From Albugo candida (Eukaryota > Oomycota > Peronosporomycetes > Albuginales > Albuginaceae): a stretch of DNA of 64,000 nt. Where the stretch lies: NCBI GenBank assembly GCA_905220665.1, contig CAJNAR010000157.1, positions 248,001 through 312,000 on the forward strand, written 5' to 3'. Positions 1 through 14,457 of the stretch are shown here, piece by piece. The notes below the pieces were generated by a model. It was not told the origin of the DNA, did no database searches, and saw only the letters and a list, made by a program, of their open reading frames with translations. Within the stretch, counting starts at the first letter, position 1. Every line of letters begins with the position of its first letter. Both the position numbers and the translations under genes were made by a program.

Positions 1-208
1 TGTTTATGTTTCATCTTCGAGTTCTAATAACAGCAAAAGCTTAGCTGTTGCTTTTAAAAGATCGACGCAAAAGGAGCGCATGGCAACCCAAAATAAGAAA
101 CGATTTTGCAAAATAAATACCTAAACAAGCTTCTGCAAATCTCATCTTACGGCCTGAGCACCAAGAAACGCGCCTTTCCATTCGCCCATTGCACGCACGT
201 ATACAGAA
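1..208. other. Upstream region of the RING-H2 gene
   Basis: No coding region is convincing here. A small frame starting near 106 runs into the RING gene in another frame and looks like a shadow. The stretch probably holds the promoter and 5' leader of the gene starting at 209. Confidence 0.4.
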
Positions 209-1126
209 ATGGACCTAGCAATTCGCGTCAATGTCCGATACGCAGCGCCCCCCAACTCTCAAATCAAGGACGCTCTTCGTTTGTTCAAGAGTCCGCGCTG
301 GGTTCAGTCGATCATCCGCTACATTATCCCGCAGCTCAATAGCGTTTCTCCAGTATCAGGAAGTGTTTTGGAGTCATTGAAGAAGCATCGAATTTCTTCG
401 CGACCAGAAAAATGCGACTGCAAGATCAGAAACGGTCAAGAACAACCATGTGGGTGTGAAGCTGCAAAGTCATGCGTGATCTGCATGGAAGCAATCGAGA
501 CAACTTCTCTAGAGCTTCCTTGTAAGCACCAATTTCATGAACATTGCATAGAACCATGGCTGAAGATGCATAGCACGTGTCCTACTTGCCGGGCACAGCT
601 TCCAACAGAGCCCTGTACAAATTACAGTGTGTATGCCATCAATACAACGATCATATTGCAGCAATCTCAGGCCAGGTTACCGACCGCCGAGCTTCTAGAA
701 TTATCAGCCAGTAATCAAATCATTAGAGCCGTGGTAAATGCACGAGTGCGTCGTCGAAGCATTCCTGAAAGCAATTCCCAAGCAACTCCAGTCGCTTCCA
801 GTGAACCAACTCTTACATCTACATACATGGATCCAATGAACTTGTCTCGCTCTTCTCCAGTTCCTCTTCCGGATAATTTGTTGACGACTGAAGTAATAGT
901 TCCTTGTTCAAGTGAGATTTCAGCCGGAGCTACCTCCGTTCACAATGTAAGACCGCCCGAAACTTCTCTTCCGAATTCTGAGACGCATGAATGGACCATT
1001 ACAGAGCCAATCGTTCCAACATTTTCACGGCATTCTTCTAGAAGACGATATCGTGACGACGATGAAGAAACCCCATTTCACAAGCGTCAACGAATGGACG
1101 AAGAGCAACATAATATCACTGTCTGA
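209..1126 (+). CDS. RING-H2 finger protein, probable E3 ubiquitin ligase
   Basis: A single-exon gene of 305 aa starting at the ATG at 209. A complete C3H2C3 RING is visible at about residues 89-127 with ligands C89, C92, C105, H107, H110, C113, C124 and C127, and spacing typical of RING-H2 domains that recruit E2 enzymes. The N-terminal 60 residues are basic/hydrophobic with no clear membrane helix. The C-terminal half (about 180-305) is rich in Ser, Thr and Pro and ends in a basic-acidic segment with a possible nuclear localisation signal (RRRYR, KRQR). Substrate and pathway cannot be inferred. The RING assignment is firm; ligase activity is inferred from the family. Confidence 0.85.
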   Translation: MDLAIRVNVRYAAPPNSQIKDALRLFKSPRWVQSIIRYIIPQLNSVSPVSGSVLESLKKHRISSRPEKCDCKIRNGQEQPCGCEAAKSCVICMEAIETTSLELPCKHQFHEHCIEPWLKMHSTCPTCRAQLPTEPCTNYSVYAINTTIILQQSQARLPTAELLELSASNQIIRAVVNARVRRRSIPESNSQATPVASSEPTLTSTYMDPMNLSRSSPVPLPDNLLTTEVIVPCSSEISAGATSVHNVRPPETSLPNSETHEWTITEPIVPTFSRHSSRRRYRDDDEETPFHKRQRMDEEQHNITV

Positions 1127-1523
1127 AAGAACACATTGACTTAGAAATATAAACTATTACTTGTGAATAATTCTGGCTCCGGCTATCAACCCTTACTTCC
1201 TTTGCATATGTCAATATGCCCCACTCGCTCGCATTATTCAGATTGTCTCTACCCTTTGACATTTGTCCGCTACATAAACCACTGACTTACATGCGCCTCA
1301 GAATTTGGAAGAAAAATTTTCGGGCTGTGTTCATTGAAAATATTCTGCTTTCAGGCTATCCAAATGTTGGACATTTCTAGTCACAATGTTGCTTGATCAT
1401 GTCTCCGTTCCGATTGAAAATATTTACAAAGGAAATGAATGAGTGGGATTTTGGTCAAATTACGAAACAAAATAGAGTTGTTAATAAGTACAATAATTAC
1501 AGCTCCCTTTCACTACTCAAATG
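1127..1523. other. Convergent intergenic spacer
   Basis: The spacer lies between the stop of the RING gene and the stop of the minus-strand protease. It is AT-rich with no supported coding region. A short frame at 1393-1632 overlaps the protease antisense and is not convincing. Confidence 0.4.
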
Positions 1524-4007
1524 TCATTTAGAGCACATTTGCTTTCCTGTTTGCGAGGAGCACAGACCACCTTTAAACGAGTTGGAGGATGTCATGCTGA
1601 ATGAAGAACCAGCTCTGATGGTGGCACGATAGTTGCCCGAATTCGTTGGGATGCCACATGAAGAAGGCGTTAACGAGTCCGTCGATGTGGTCGATAATTG
1701 ACGGACGGCGTCTGATAAAGTAAGTGGATACCGTCCGACTACGAGCACATAGCTGCCTTTGGGAAGGCTCAATGAGATATATGGATCACGAAAACTGATG
1801 GAAGTTCTATTGTTCCGATTTTTCAAAAAATTCTCATCGTCATCGGCTGCTGTGATTACATTTCCCATTGACAGTCCACTAGCTTCCTTCTTGAACAAAA
1901 ATACCACTGGATCAATGTAAGATGCAGTACAGAAACCATTCACGTTGATAAAATTGAACCCATCTGCGCTAGCGTAACTCACAATTTCAATGTTGACGCG
2001 CCCAAAACCTGAAGTAGTAAAAGGAATTGTATCAACTGATACAGATACTCCCGGCTTGCGGATAATTGAACCGGGCACTGCCGCCTTATATGAAACACTC
2101 CTTTCTTTGTGATAAGAGCAAAGTGAGTATGGCTGAAATGTGGAGGTGAGCTGACATTGACTACCAATATATGAACCAGGCGATTCCGCCGAAAAGGGGG
2201 CAGAAGTCCCTGTTGCTTTCATTGTGACACGATAACTCCCGTAATTGGATATTTTCTCGCCACAAACTCGAGGTGTTGCGGACAAAGTTGTTTGCTTCGT
2301 GATCGCAGCATTTACGTCGAGTGGTGAGGTACCGACTGCCAGGCGATATGTTCCAGCTGATAACGGCATTGAGAGAAATGAGTCTTTAGAGCTGATCGAC
2401 CCATCCTCTCTCCCAACACCATCCGGAGCGTCGTCATTTGATGCTATGACACCGTTTGCATCGATAAATCCGCCATTTAGGCGGAATAATATAAGACTGG
2501 AATCGATGTATCCTGCGTTGCAGTCGCCATTGACATCCGCAAATACATTATTCCCGTAACTTTCCACTGATAAAACATCAATTGATATCGTGACGTCGCT
2601 CCTCACCGTAAAATCAATATAATCGACTGATGTGCTTCTTGCGGTGGCGAAGAGCGTTCCATCAACGACTTTAACCACAGTTTCTGTGGGTGGGGATTGT
2701 GCTGCTGCTGATATCACTGGGCTGGTTGTTGCAGGAATTGGCGAAGTAACTGGCGAACTGATTGTCGACAAAGAGCAAGGAGGAAGGAGACTCTGTGCTT
2801 GTAAATCATCCACAATTTTGTAAATATTAATAGCTGTGTTCGGACAGCCTCCGCAATGATGAAGTGCCACAACAGAATTGTCTGACCAAGCAATCACAGG
2901 AGATCCGGAAGATCCACCTTGTGTGTCCAGAGAATACGCGACCTGATCGACCGCACATCCACCAGCAGTCAGCGATTCTACACTTCCATATCCATTGTCA
3001 GTTTTCATCGAAACACGAGTACCCCATCCAGCTGGATTTTGAGGTATATAAATTCTTTCATTAAGAACTGCTCCAGTTGGACGAAGCTTGAGATATCCAA
3101 ATGAGACAGAAGGATTATTCGGAAGGAGGACAAGTGTATAATCCAGTTCCGAAGAAGTTCTAATCAGCGTAGCTGAAGTAGCTACAATCGTACCGGGGCA
3201 TCCATAAGGTATCGCACAATTCGTGGCGCACTCGGTCGCTTGGGCTTTGACTTCAAATTGAGAATTACTCGCGTCTTCTTGTGTCCCAATACAGTGATTA
3301 TTCGTAATAACATGCCCCTGACAGCCAACTAGCCAGCCCGTACAAAAAAAGCTCCCTGAGGATTTGTGTATGAGCAAACGAATGATTGAATTTGTCGATT
3401 CTGCTATGTTTGGATAGGCTTTAAAGCAAGAAGCCTCCCGTGAATCGTCTGCACCGCACACTTCTTCATGACTCGATAACTCTAAAGCGGCTGACTGCGC
3501 CAGAAAATGGTAATCTTTGATCTGAAATCCAACGCATCGACTTGTGCTGGGAGCGGGGTGTACACCTCGAGACGGCGAAAATAGCTCTATCATTAAAGAC
3601 GTTGTATACAGAGCTTGAGAGTAGAAGGCACCACTTGTATTTCGACCAGAGTAAATAAGTGTTCGTTCATCGGAGGCATTTTCGCTATCCCGAATGACTA
3701 TATAATCGTCCGCCGGAAGATTGAAAGCTGTGAAATGTAGCGCAATAAAGTCTGCAAGTACATTTGTAACTTCGTAGCGAAAAACTGGGTCATTTGGTGA
3801 TATGGATACATTGGTAGCCACAGTGGCGTATGAAGGGCCGGTGCAACCAACTCCGATATTTGTGCGCTCAATTCCGCTCGTGAGACTCTGGGCATTCAAA
3901 CTGCTGGTATTAGAGGTTTGTGACCTTGTCAGAAGAATCCAGGAGCTTAGAACTATAAGATGCATCATTTTAGCAGATGAATATGTGAATGATCGGAAGA
4001 AGTACAA
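1524..4007 (-). CDS. Secreted CUB-like / trypsin-like serine protease with two C-terminal beta domains
   Basis: An uninterrupted frame of up to 827 aa. The second start, MM at about 3968, immediately precedes a hydrophobic signal peptide (HLIVLSSWILL) and may be the true start. Residues about 55-165 resemble a CUB-like beta sandwich. Residues about 185-400 form a trypsin-like domain of the lysyl-endopeptidase style: His238 in NNHC, Asp289 in ELDYTLVLL and Ser367 in GGSSGSP form the triad, with many cysteines for disulphides. A Thr/Ser/Pro linker follows, then two repeats of a beta domain (about 440-610 and 650-820), each with FADVNGDC or FINVNGFC followed by GTYRLAVG- or GSYVLVVG-like strands. 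It is probably an extracellular protease; the substrate is unknown. The triad is seen; secretion is inferred. Confidence 0.85.
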   Translation of the reverse strand: MYFFRSFTYSSAKMMHLIVLSSWILLTRSQTSNTSSLNAQSLTSGIERTNIGVGCTGPSYATVATNVSISPNDPVFRYEVTNVLADFIALHFTAFNLPADDYIVIRDSENASDERTLIYSGRNTSGAFYSQALYTTSLMIELFSPSRGVHPAPSTSRCVGFQIKDYHFLAQSAALELSSHEEVCGADDSREASCFKAYPNIAESTNSIIRLLIHKSSGSFFCTGWLVGCQGHVITNNHCIGTQEDASNSQFEVKAQATECATNCAIPYGCPGTIVATSATLIRTSSELDYTLVLLPNNPSVSFGYLKLRPTGAVLNERIYIPQNPAGWGTRVSMKTDNGYGSVESLTAGGCAVDQVAYSLDTQGGSSGSPVIAWSDNSVVALHHCGGCPNTAINIYKIVDDLQAQSLLPPCSLSTISSPVTSPIPATTSPVISAAAQSPPTETVVKVVDGTLFATARSTSVDYIDFTVRSDVTISIDVLSVESYGNNVFADVNGDCNAGYIDSSLILFRLNGGFIDANGVIASNDDAPDGVGREDGSISSKDSFLSMPLSAGTYRLAVGTSPLDVNAAITKQTTLSATPRVCGEKISNYGSYRVTMKATGTSAPFSAESPGSYIGSQCQLTSTFQPYSLCSYHKERSVSYKAAVPGSIIRKPGVSVSVDTIPFTTSGFGRVNIEIVSYASADGFNFINVNGFCTASYIDPVVFLFKKEASGLSMGNVITAADDDENFLKNRNNRTSISFRDPYISLSLPKGSYVLVVGRYPLTLSDAVRQLSTTSTDSLTPSSCGIPTNSGNYRATIRAGSSFSMTSSNSFKGGLCSSQTGKQMCSK

Positions 4008-4511
4008 CGCAAATTGTCAAATGACAAATTCTTTTCGAATAGGTGGTCCCGATGCACAATCCCATACAATCCAGTGCCTCACGATATGAAATTGGACATC
4101 AGTTGGAGTCTTTAATTATATTTTGTTGCGCAAACTATCGTGTGAAGCCTTCGGTTTTTTCATAGCGCATACCCAAAAAAACATCACTTTTGTAACCCCT
4201 CATTTTACTTAGGCTTTAATGTGAAGAAATTGATCAACTGGGATCGAGGGGTCTAAATTGCTTGTAAGAAACAGCCATCTACGATCCTGAGGCCGTGGCA
4301 TTTCAAAGCGTGCGCTGAAGCGGAAACGATCATGAGATGGTTGCGAGCACAAAAAGTGCTCGTCGACTGAACACAAGTGAGGACAATCATTATAAAAGAT
4401 TATTGCTGTTTAACAAGCGCCAAGGCTTTGAACGAACGCGTGGGTGATTTTATAGAACGGATAGTCACGTTGATCACGATGCCTTTTTACTCAACATGTC
4501 AAACACGCAAG
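4008..4511. other. Intergenic region between the protease start and the histone H1 stop
   Basis: No gene is supported. It should hold the protease promoter and the 3' end of the H1 gene. Frames on the plus strand from about 4377 onward overlap the Lys-rich H1 tail antisense and are composition artefacts. Confidence 0.4.
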
Positions 4512-5291
4512 TTATTTTCCGGCAGTGCTATTTTTGTTACTTCTCTTCGTTGGTTTCCCCGATTTGTGCTTGGGTACCTTTTTCGATTTTTGCACGCTTT
4601 TTGCTTTGGATCGTACGAGTTTCTTTGTTGGGGCTTTTTTCACCACAATTTTTTTCTTGGAAGGCATTTTCTTTGCAGATGTTTTCTTGGGTAGCAGTTT
4701 GGGTTTCACTTTTTGTTCCTTCTTGTTTTTCTCACTAACTTTGACTTTCGAAGATGACTTTGCTTTTTTCTTTTGCTCGGGTGAAAGCTTGTAGAAGCCT
4801 TTTTTCATCTCTATAAACTTTCCTTTTTCAACTCCCATTTGCAGTGCTTTCCTGAGTAAGTGATTCGCGTAATTTGGTTTTTTGCTCGCGACGTATTTAG
4901 CAATGGCTTGTCGTGATGATCCATTACGATCTTTGTACGAGGCAATCGCATCTACCACCAAATCAAAGTGCGATGCACCACTCTCCACAGGATCAACTGG
5001 TTTCTTTTTGCCATTCACAACAACTCGTTTGCTTTTCTTTTCTACAACAATTCTCATCGGTTGTTTCATTTTGGAAGCAGCTGCACTTGCTGCTTGGGTT
5101 TTGGCTAAGCGCTTCACAGGTAGTCGAGTTCGCTCCAACTTTCCTTTTTCAGCGTCAGTTCCTTTTCTACCTTCGATTAGCTTTTCCGTATCGACTTCTT
5201 TATCCGATACTACAGTTGTTCGACTGGTTATCTCGACAACGCTCTCTTCGACGATCTTCGTCTTCTCTTCGTTATGATCTCCGAATGCCAT
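4512..5291 (-). CDS. Linker histone H1
   Basis: I place the start at the ATG at 5291 (MAFGDHNEE), because the upstream in-frame extension has no methionine until an unlikely AT-rich leader. The product is about 259 aa. An acidic/mixed N-terminal tail is followed by a winged-helix H15 globular domain, recognisable from SHFDLVVDAIASYKDRNGSS through LRKALQMGVEKGKF, and then a long Lys/Ala/Pro/Ser-rich tail ending near the C-terminus. This is the classic three-part architecture of H1, which binds linker DNA at the nucleosome dyad. It sits beside the H4 and H3 genes, so this end of the window is a small histone cluster. An intron in the 5' leader is possible. Confidence 0.88.
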   Translation of the reverse strand: MAFGDHNEEKTKIVEESVVEITSRTTVVSDKEVDTEKLIEGRKGTDAEKGKLERTRLPVKRLAKTQAASAAASKMKQPMRIVVEKKSKRVVVNGKKKPVDPVESGASHFDLVVDAIASYKDRNGSSRQAIAKYVASKKPNYANHLLRKALQMGVEKGKFIEMKKGFYKLSPEQKKKAKSSSKVKVSEKNKKEQKVKPKLLPKKTSAKKMPSKKKIVVKKAPTKKLVRSKAKSVQKSKKVPKHKSGKPTKRSNKNSTAGK

Positions 5292-6024
5292 TCTAAGGAA
5301 TTTATAAAAATGTTTAGCACTTGCGAAAAGCTTAAGTAATCGGTCGGTTGCTTTTAAGTACCTGTTTGCTTGACAATTTGTGCGACTGCGATTTTGTGAA
5401 CAAAAGTTCACACTATTATTTCTTTTTGAAAACGAGGAAAAACAAGCGAAATGACTGGATTCCGCCAATCAAATCACTTAACTCGATACTTAGAAGCACA
5501 AGTTGCTCCTTCGAGAGGGGTCGGGCAATTCAAGACCCACAACTCCAGCCTCTGAGCAACATAATGAATGGCTTTCACTCAGTGTGTTGTGTACATACTA
5601 CCAACCAGCCTTATGTCACGACCTACAGACTCTTGAAATCGTCAGAGTGGAAGTCGAGCTAGACAAATTAATTAGCTATGTAGTGAAAAGTTTGGTGGTA
5701 CATATATAAATACAATGAATGTAGGAAACATGTAAAGCAGTTTTGGGTGAAGGAAGACTAACTCGGATGATTGTCGATGGAATCCACATTCGGCGTAAGT
5801 GATCATGAATCATAGAAAATCATGGCAGTGCCTTAAGTATAGGAACAGATTAATTTTTCTTGGTAACACTCATATATTATCTTTTAGCAGTGTAAGCAAA
5901 ATGTATTTTCATAGTGCACGTATTGGACTCAATGCGAGACCATATTCAGAGATTATTCTCAAAAACTGAAGTCTCGCCTACTATAGTGTAATGTTGTGTC
6001 GTATATCGAGTCAAAATGAAGCAC
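5292..6024. other. Intergenic region between H1 and H4
   Basis: No supported gene. It should contain the H1 promoter (upstream of 5291) and the H4 3' region. Small frames at 5348-5709 lack any recognisable feature. Confidence 0.4.
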
Positions 6025-7052
<1,028 letters not shown>

Positions 7053-7267
7053 GCGAATGCTTTTATAACTGAAGTACCTTTATCTCATATGGAAAACATC
7101 GTTGGTCTACATCAGCCATGTGATGAATCGCGATTTGAATAGCTGCATTTTTTTCATTCTGAATCATCGTTAGGATAATCTGTTATAATACAGATAAAAT
7201 AAGTCGAAAAGTTTTCGATCATGATTTCCTCCGGAATACTATATGTAAAATTAAAGAAACAGCTCTG
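7053..7267. other. H3/RPA1 convergent 3' spacer
   Basis: A tail-to-tail gap of 215 bp, AT-rich, with no coding signal. I did not find a convincing metazoan-type histone stem-loop after the H3 stop. Confidence 0.4.
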
Positions 7268-9362
7268 TCAAGTTGCAATGTATTTGCGGATAGCATGCAA
7301 CAAATCCTTTGATTCCTTCACGTAGTCAATTGGCTCCAGATTGACCACGTTCACTTTGACACGCGACTCACCCTGTACATTTTCAGCCTTGATTCGAAGC
7401 CGCAATACATAGGACTTGAATAGAGCTTCTTTAAAAATTGTTTCGAACAAAGCCGTGTTGGTATCTTTGATCTCTGCTATTTCATCCGCGGTCCGTTTAT
7501 TCAGAATAACTCGGCCTTGATCATTGAAACATGTGACCCAAGAACTTCCTGTGTGGTCCACAATAACCAAAGACATGATATATCTGTTCTCACACGTTTT
7601 GTATACCGTTTGACATTTCTCGCAGCTGTAATTCTGCGCGACATCAGCAATCACTTTCTTATTGCACTTTGTGCATGCTTGGTAGTATAAGCCAGAGTCG
7701 TGTTTGATGTAATTAACCGTTCCTTTAACAGTGATGTAATCTGGCTTTTGATCAAACCCCAATTGTCTTCCTTTTATGTCCGTCAAATTAGCTCTTTCAG
7801 CGAAAGAGCCGAGAGAGCCACCACCAAATCCACTGGATCCCACACTTAAAGAAGTTGTCTCACTCGTACTACCGCCATTATTGTACCAACTGAGTAGAAA
7901 TCCAGCTTCAGGAATCGCTGGATTTACGCTAAAGTGGGAGCTAGAGAGGGTTCCGATGGATCGACCGTTGTATTCACTGATGCGGCAACCTTTTATTGCA
8001 AGGACGTTGTTGACCCAGCTTGAGCAGTCTTCTTGAGCTCGATCATTCCATAATGTCACGCGAACTTCCGCCATTGAATCGTCCACAAGAACCAAATCTC
8101 GCTTGAATAATTGTTTCCCAGCTTTGGAGATGATCTCACTTACAGGCTCAAGTTGTTTTACGACCCCAATCACATCAACATTGGCATCTGCGGGCAATTT
8201 CTCTAGCATCCCAATTTTTTTAAAATTGTAATTCATCTGTTGAATGCCACGGTCATCAGAGGCCAACGATATCTCCGAGTGCTGATCGAATGTGATCTCG
8301 TAGTCATTGTTCACGGAGGAAAACTTGCGATTGGCCATGCGAATTTTGCCTCCCGAGAAGTAAAATACTTGACCAGGACGCAAAACATCGTAGAATTTAT
8401 CTACTGCATCATTGAACATGGTACCTCGGATTTCTCCACCTTTTGAATCTAGCAAATCAATACTGAATAATTTTCCTTGACCCCGAGCATTTGTCCAGTT
8501 CTTGATTGGGGCGCGATTGGTCACCCTCGCTTTGATAGTCCAGCGCCCACCGGTATACGGGTTCAAACTCTGGATATCTGATAACCTGATGTTTGGATCT
8601 TCACGAACCACAGAGCCTTTTTGATTGTTAACTGATGATCGGCCGCTAGCTGCATGCGTCGAAGGTGTCATTTCTGTTCTTGCCTGCTGATGTATACTCA
8701 TCGATTGGACAGAAGAGGACGGAATGGAAAGTGGTTTTGGCACGGGGATGCCTACCGAAGGCGTTGCTGCGCGCCCACCATTGCTATTCTCAATACTTTG
8801 CGGATTTCCAATCCTCTCGTATGCTGGTTTTATCTCACCCAAGCTTAAAACAATCAGAATCCTGTTCAAAGCTCTAGAGTGAGCTTCATTTGGACATTTT
8901 GTGCAATCAACCTTTACCTTCTTCCCTGCACATCATTGCCCAAATAATCTTTTAATTGAACGATGTAATTTTCTTTTAAACTCTCATTTTGCATCAACTG
9001 AAAGGATATGTGTTAAACCTATACAGTTGGTGGGATATAAAACACGCACTGGTACGAGTTGTGTTGCTAACATTCCACTGATAAATGAGGTGCCGTCTGA
9101 CAGTATAATCCTAAATTATTAAAAGAACTTTGTTTATAAACGCGAGATTTCAATGGAATCACATGCCTATATCGATCACTACCAGCTCCGGAAGCTGGTT
9201 TGATCTTCTTGATGTCAATTATCTATCATTTAAAAGCATAGTATTGTTGGAATCAGCTTCATCAAAGCAGATTACATGCATTAGCACCTGTAACCAAGGT
9301 TCAAATCCTTCAGGTTCTTGCTTGAGATACAGCATTTGAATAGCATTGGTGGTCAAACTCAT
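7268..9362 (-). CDS. RPA1: Replication protein A large subunit (RPA70)
   Basis: Assembled as five exons: 9362-9288, 9222-9167, 9110-9050, 8997-8918 and 8861-7268, giving 621 aa, very close to the 616 aa of human RPA1. The small 5' exons rebuild the N-terminal OB fold (DRYR-IILSDG, MLATQL, GRRILIVLSL). The last exon carries the DNA-binding OB folds A-C, including the C-type zinc ribbon (CTKCNKK..CEKCQ). RPA coats single-stranded DNA in replication and repair. The third intron (9111-9166) begins GC rather than GT; the alignment allows no GT alternative in frame. The start lies 142 bp from the divergent SIL1-like gene. High confidence in identity; exon edges are manual. Confidence 0.93.
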
Positions 9363-9504
9363 CAGTAAAATAATACAAATTCCCGCTAAAATCGCACTTA
9401 ACCTCCAACGATGCGATTCAATACCGGTAATATCAGACACTTTGCCACGAGAATAGAGTAATTTTTATCTCATCCAGCGCCATTAATATTCTCAAAGTAG
9501 CTTT
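9363..9504. promoter_or_regulatory. Shared promoter region of RPA1 and the SIL1-like gene
   Basis: The two start codons face away from each other across only 142 bp, so both promoters must lie here or overlap the coding ends. No specific element could be named. Confidence 0.35.
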
Positions 9505-11181
9505 ATGAGACAAGTGAAGCATTTCGTTTTTGTAGTTTTTTGCATCTGCAACCTCCTTGCAACCTGTTTTTCAGTGAAGCAATGGGAAGACAGCGGCCAC
9601 AGAGAAGAATCTGCGACTTGCTCTATTCCTACGGAGACTGATTCTACCCCAGCCACATGTAGTGCTCCATCAACGACGGTGTCAGAAGTCCCAAACCATA
9701 ATGCGGAGTTTGTGGCAACAAACGACTGGCAAGAATTGCTTCAGGGACAAAGCGTTCCACCTGTACTGCTTTAAATTGTGAAGTTTGCTCGTGTTATCAT
9801 CACTTAACTTTGGATTTGATGTAGGGCTTACACGTGCGTGTAAATTTACAAACAGGCAAACGAGAAGCCAAAATTCTGGATGCGAATGAAAAAGAGGCAG
9901 ATAATGCTGCTGTATTGGTTGATAGTCCTGATGAGGGATCAGAAGGAGTGCTGCAGACTTCAGCATCAGCAGTTGGCGAAGTGAAGGAAGATCATGAGGC
10001 CACAGATAAAAGCTATGACAATGTAGAGATTTTGAATGAATCTGAAAGCTTTGTTCCAAAAGAACCGGATTGGAATCACGAAAAAATGTGCGAATTATTA
10101 AATTCATTGCCTGAACCGCCCAAAGTGGGTAACATGGACATCAATGAAGCGCAAAAAAAATTATCAAAGGATGAATTCCGTCGAGAAATTATCCGCTTGT
10201 GGAAAAATCGTCAAGCAGATCTCAAATTGGCTCTGGATGCCTTGCAAAATGATTCAAAATATCAAGGAGAACTGATCGATTCCTTCCATGAAGCAGGCCT
10301 TGAAGGAAAGGTAGAAGAACAGCTTGTAATCTTAGAAAAGCTGGAATGGGAAGTGCAGGATCTCGACAAGACACATATATTTCATTATATCGGCGGTTTT
10401 GATTTCGTACTGGAGCAACTGAATGCTTCGGATCTGAGAATCGCCGCCAGTGCTTGTTGGGTCATTGGAACAGCATGCAAATACTATGACGATGCTCAAG
10501 TATGGGCTATCGATGCCGGGGTCATGCCGAGACTGCTTCAACAACTAGCCGTTGAGAGTTCAATAACATCGGACAATCAAGATCAGCAACTTTCAATCTG
10601 GGAAGCGAGAAAGAAAGCACTATATGCGATTACATCGATCATGCGGTCCCAGGATCGAGCACGCAAACTTTTTCTTCAATTTGATGGCGAACGAGCTCTT
10701 GGCCAGTTTTTTGGGGGCACCGCGCCGTATAATGTCCAAATCAAAGTACGTCAAATTGCGCATTGTCTCTCAAATCCGCATTTAAAAGTTTGTGCAGGCG
10801 CTTTTCCTTGTCCATGACACATTAGTGGAAGCAGAGTCAAAAAAATCAGAAATAGCTTTGCATCCTGCTTTATCGAAACTTGACGAAGCGTTCAAGACCG
10901 GTGAGTGGTGCGAACGTGTGGTCAACTTCTATGAGACATTCCATGAGAACCTGGTTCCCAGTCACTTAATTGAGGCCTTGGAAACACTGACAGCTCAAGC
11001 AGATATGTGCTCCTCGGTTTTCCAACAAGCCAAGCTGAGAGCTCAATTGGACAAGCAGATTGCAAATTGGGAAAAAATGAAGCTTGCGGAAAGCGATGAG
11101 GAGCTGACACATGTACTTAAAGCTGCGCGTACTTTGATTGAGACCTTAAAAAGCTCAGAGACCTCACATGAAGAATTGTGA
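9505..11181 (+). CDS. SIL1/Fes1-family nucleotide exchange factor of the ER
   Basis: Three exons (9505-9762, 9825-10745, 10798-11181) give 520 aa. The N-terminus is a clear signal peptide (VKHFVFVVFCICNLLATCFS). The conserved SIL1 segment GLHVRVNLQTGKREAK is created exactly across intron 1. The central part (about 190-400) reads as armadillo-like helices of the Fes1/HspBP1 family (AASACWVIGTACKYY.. and ALYAITSIMRS..). The protein ends in HEEL, a KDEL-like ER-retrieval signal. It should release ADP from the ER Hsp70 (BiP) in the lumen. A cytosolic Fes1 role is less likely because of the signal peptide and HEEL. The stop is 45 bp from that of the convergent TLDc gene. Confidence 0.88.
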
Positions 11182-11226
11182 AACTAAGACTTGATCGGAG
11201 ATTTTGTGTGCAAGCGGATGAGTTAT

Positions 11227-12048
11227 CTACTTGAACTTAGGAAGAAATCCCCACACTTCGATTGAATATAGCTCAAATTCAGGATTGCGCGTCAAACAAC
11301 TGAAAAGAAAAGTGTGAATAAGCCTGTAATCATAATGACATGCCAATAAGGGACACAAACGGATTCATGAATGTAGAGGATTGCCCGCTGCTTCCTTTTG
11401 ACATCTCGGAGTCAATGTACCAAGCAAACCGCCCCCTGATCAATACCCCAGTTAATGCGATGGAAGGAGTATGTGAAGAAATCAGTATTCGTACCCTCCA
11501 CCCATAGCAATGCATCGACAATTACTGAGCATGAAAAAGGAATTTCGCTTCGTCCATGTATACTTTCTAAATTCCGGAGTGCAGCTGAATACATAACATT
11601 CTCCATTTCCGTAATAAGAACTTGTTGTTTGCCATGGCGTGGTCACAAAGCCACCAAAAACATCTCCGTGAACCGTTTCTAGTAGAATCAATGTCGGACT
11701 ATCATTCTTCACTCTGTGCATGAAAGTCTCCAGACTTGCACCATGGTGAGACGATGTATACAATAAATTCCAGTTGTAATTCCTAAATCTGTGTGGAAGT
11801 GACGCTTGTAATGAGCCCATAAGCATTTTTTGGTGCTTCATATTGCACAAAATTTTCGATTCAAACGCTCCGATCAGTTCTGGTAATTCTGGTTCATGAG
11901 ATCGAGATAATAGTCGCTCGGAATACGACCGTGCTCCTCGGCTATCAAACGCTACTCTTTTTACTTCTTCGTGAGTCTGTTGAGTCAACAGCGGAATTCG
12001 CTCTCTACGATCAGAGCTAAGCCAGACGATGGTGAGCTTTAGTCTCCT
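11227..12048 (-). CDS. TLDc-domain protein (5' end unresolved)
   Basis: Three exons can be joined: 12048-11495, 11435-11361 and 11299-11227. Together they rebuild a full TLDc domain: WNLLYTSSHHGASL, then VFGGFVTTPW, SYYGNGECYVFS, IAMGGG, RFAWYIDSEMSKGSS, TFMNPCL and the terminal LYSIEVWGFLPKF. The frame continues upstream of the first ATG-free exon to about 12048, where an in-frame stop sits behind a plausible 3' splice site, so at least one more 5' exon is missing. TLDc proteins (OXR1, TBC1D24, NCOA7) are linked to oxidative-stress protection and V-ATPase interaction; which role applies here is unknown. The domain call is firm. Confidence 0.8.

Positions 12049-14457
<2,409 letters not shown>

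Noticed and set aside
4377..5300. Several long plus-strand frames rich in Phe and Leu
   Set aside because: They are antisense to the Lys-rich histone H1 gene and arise from its composition.
9290..9322. tRNA-like T-arm sequence (GGTTCAAATCC)
   Set aside because: It is the antisense of RPA1 exon 1 and no cloverleaf can be formed around it.
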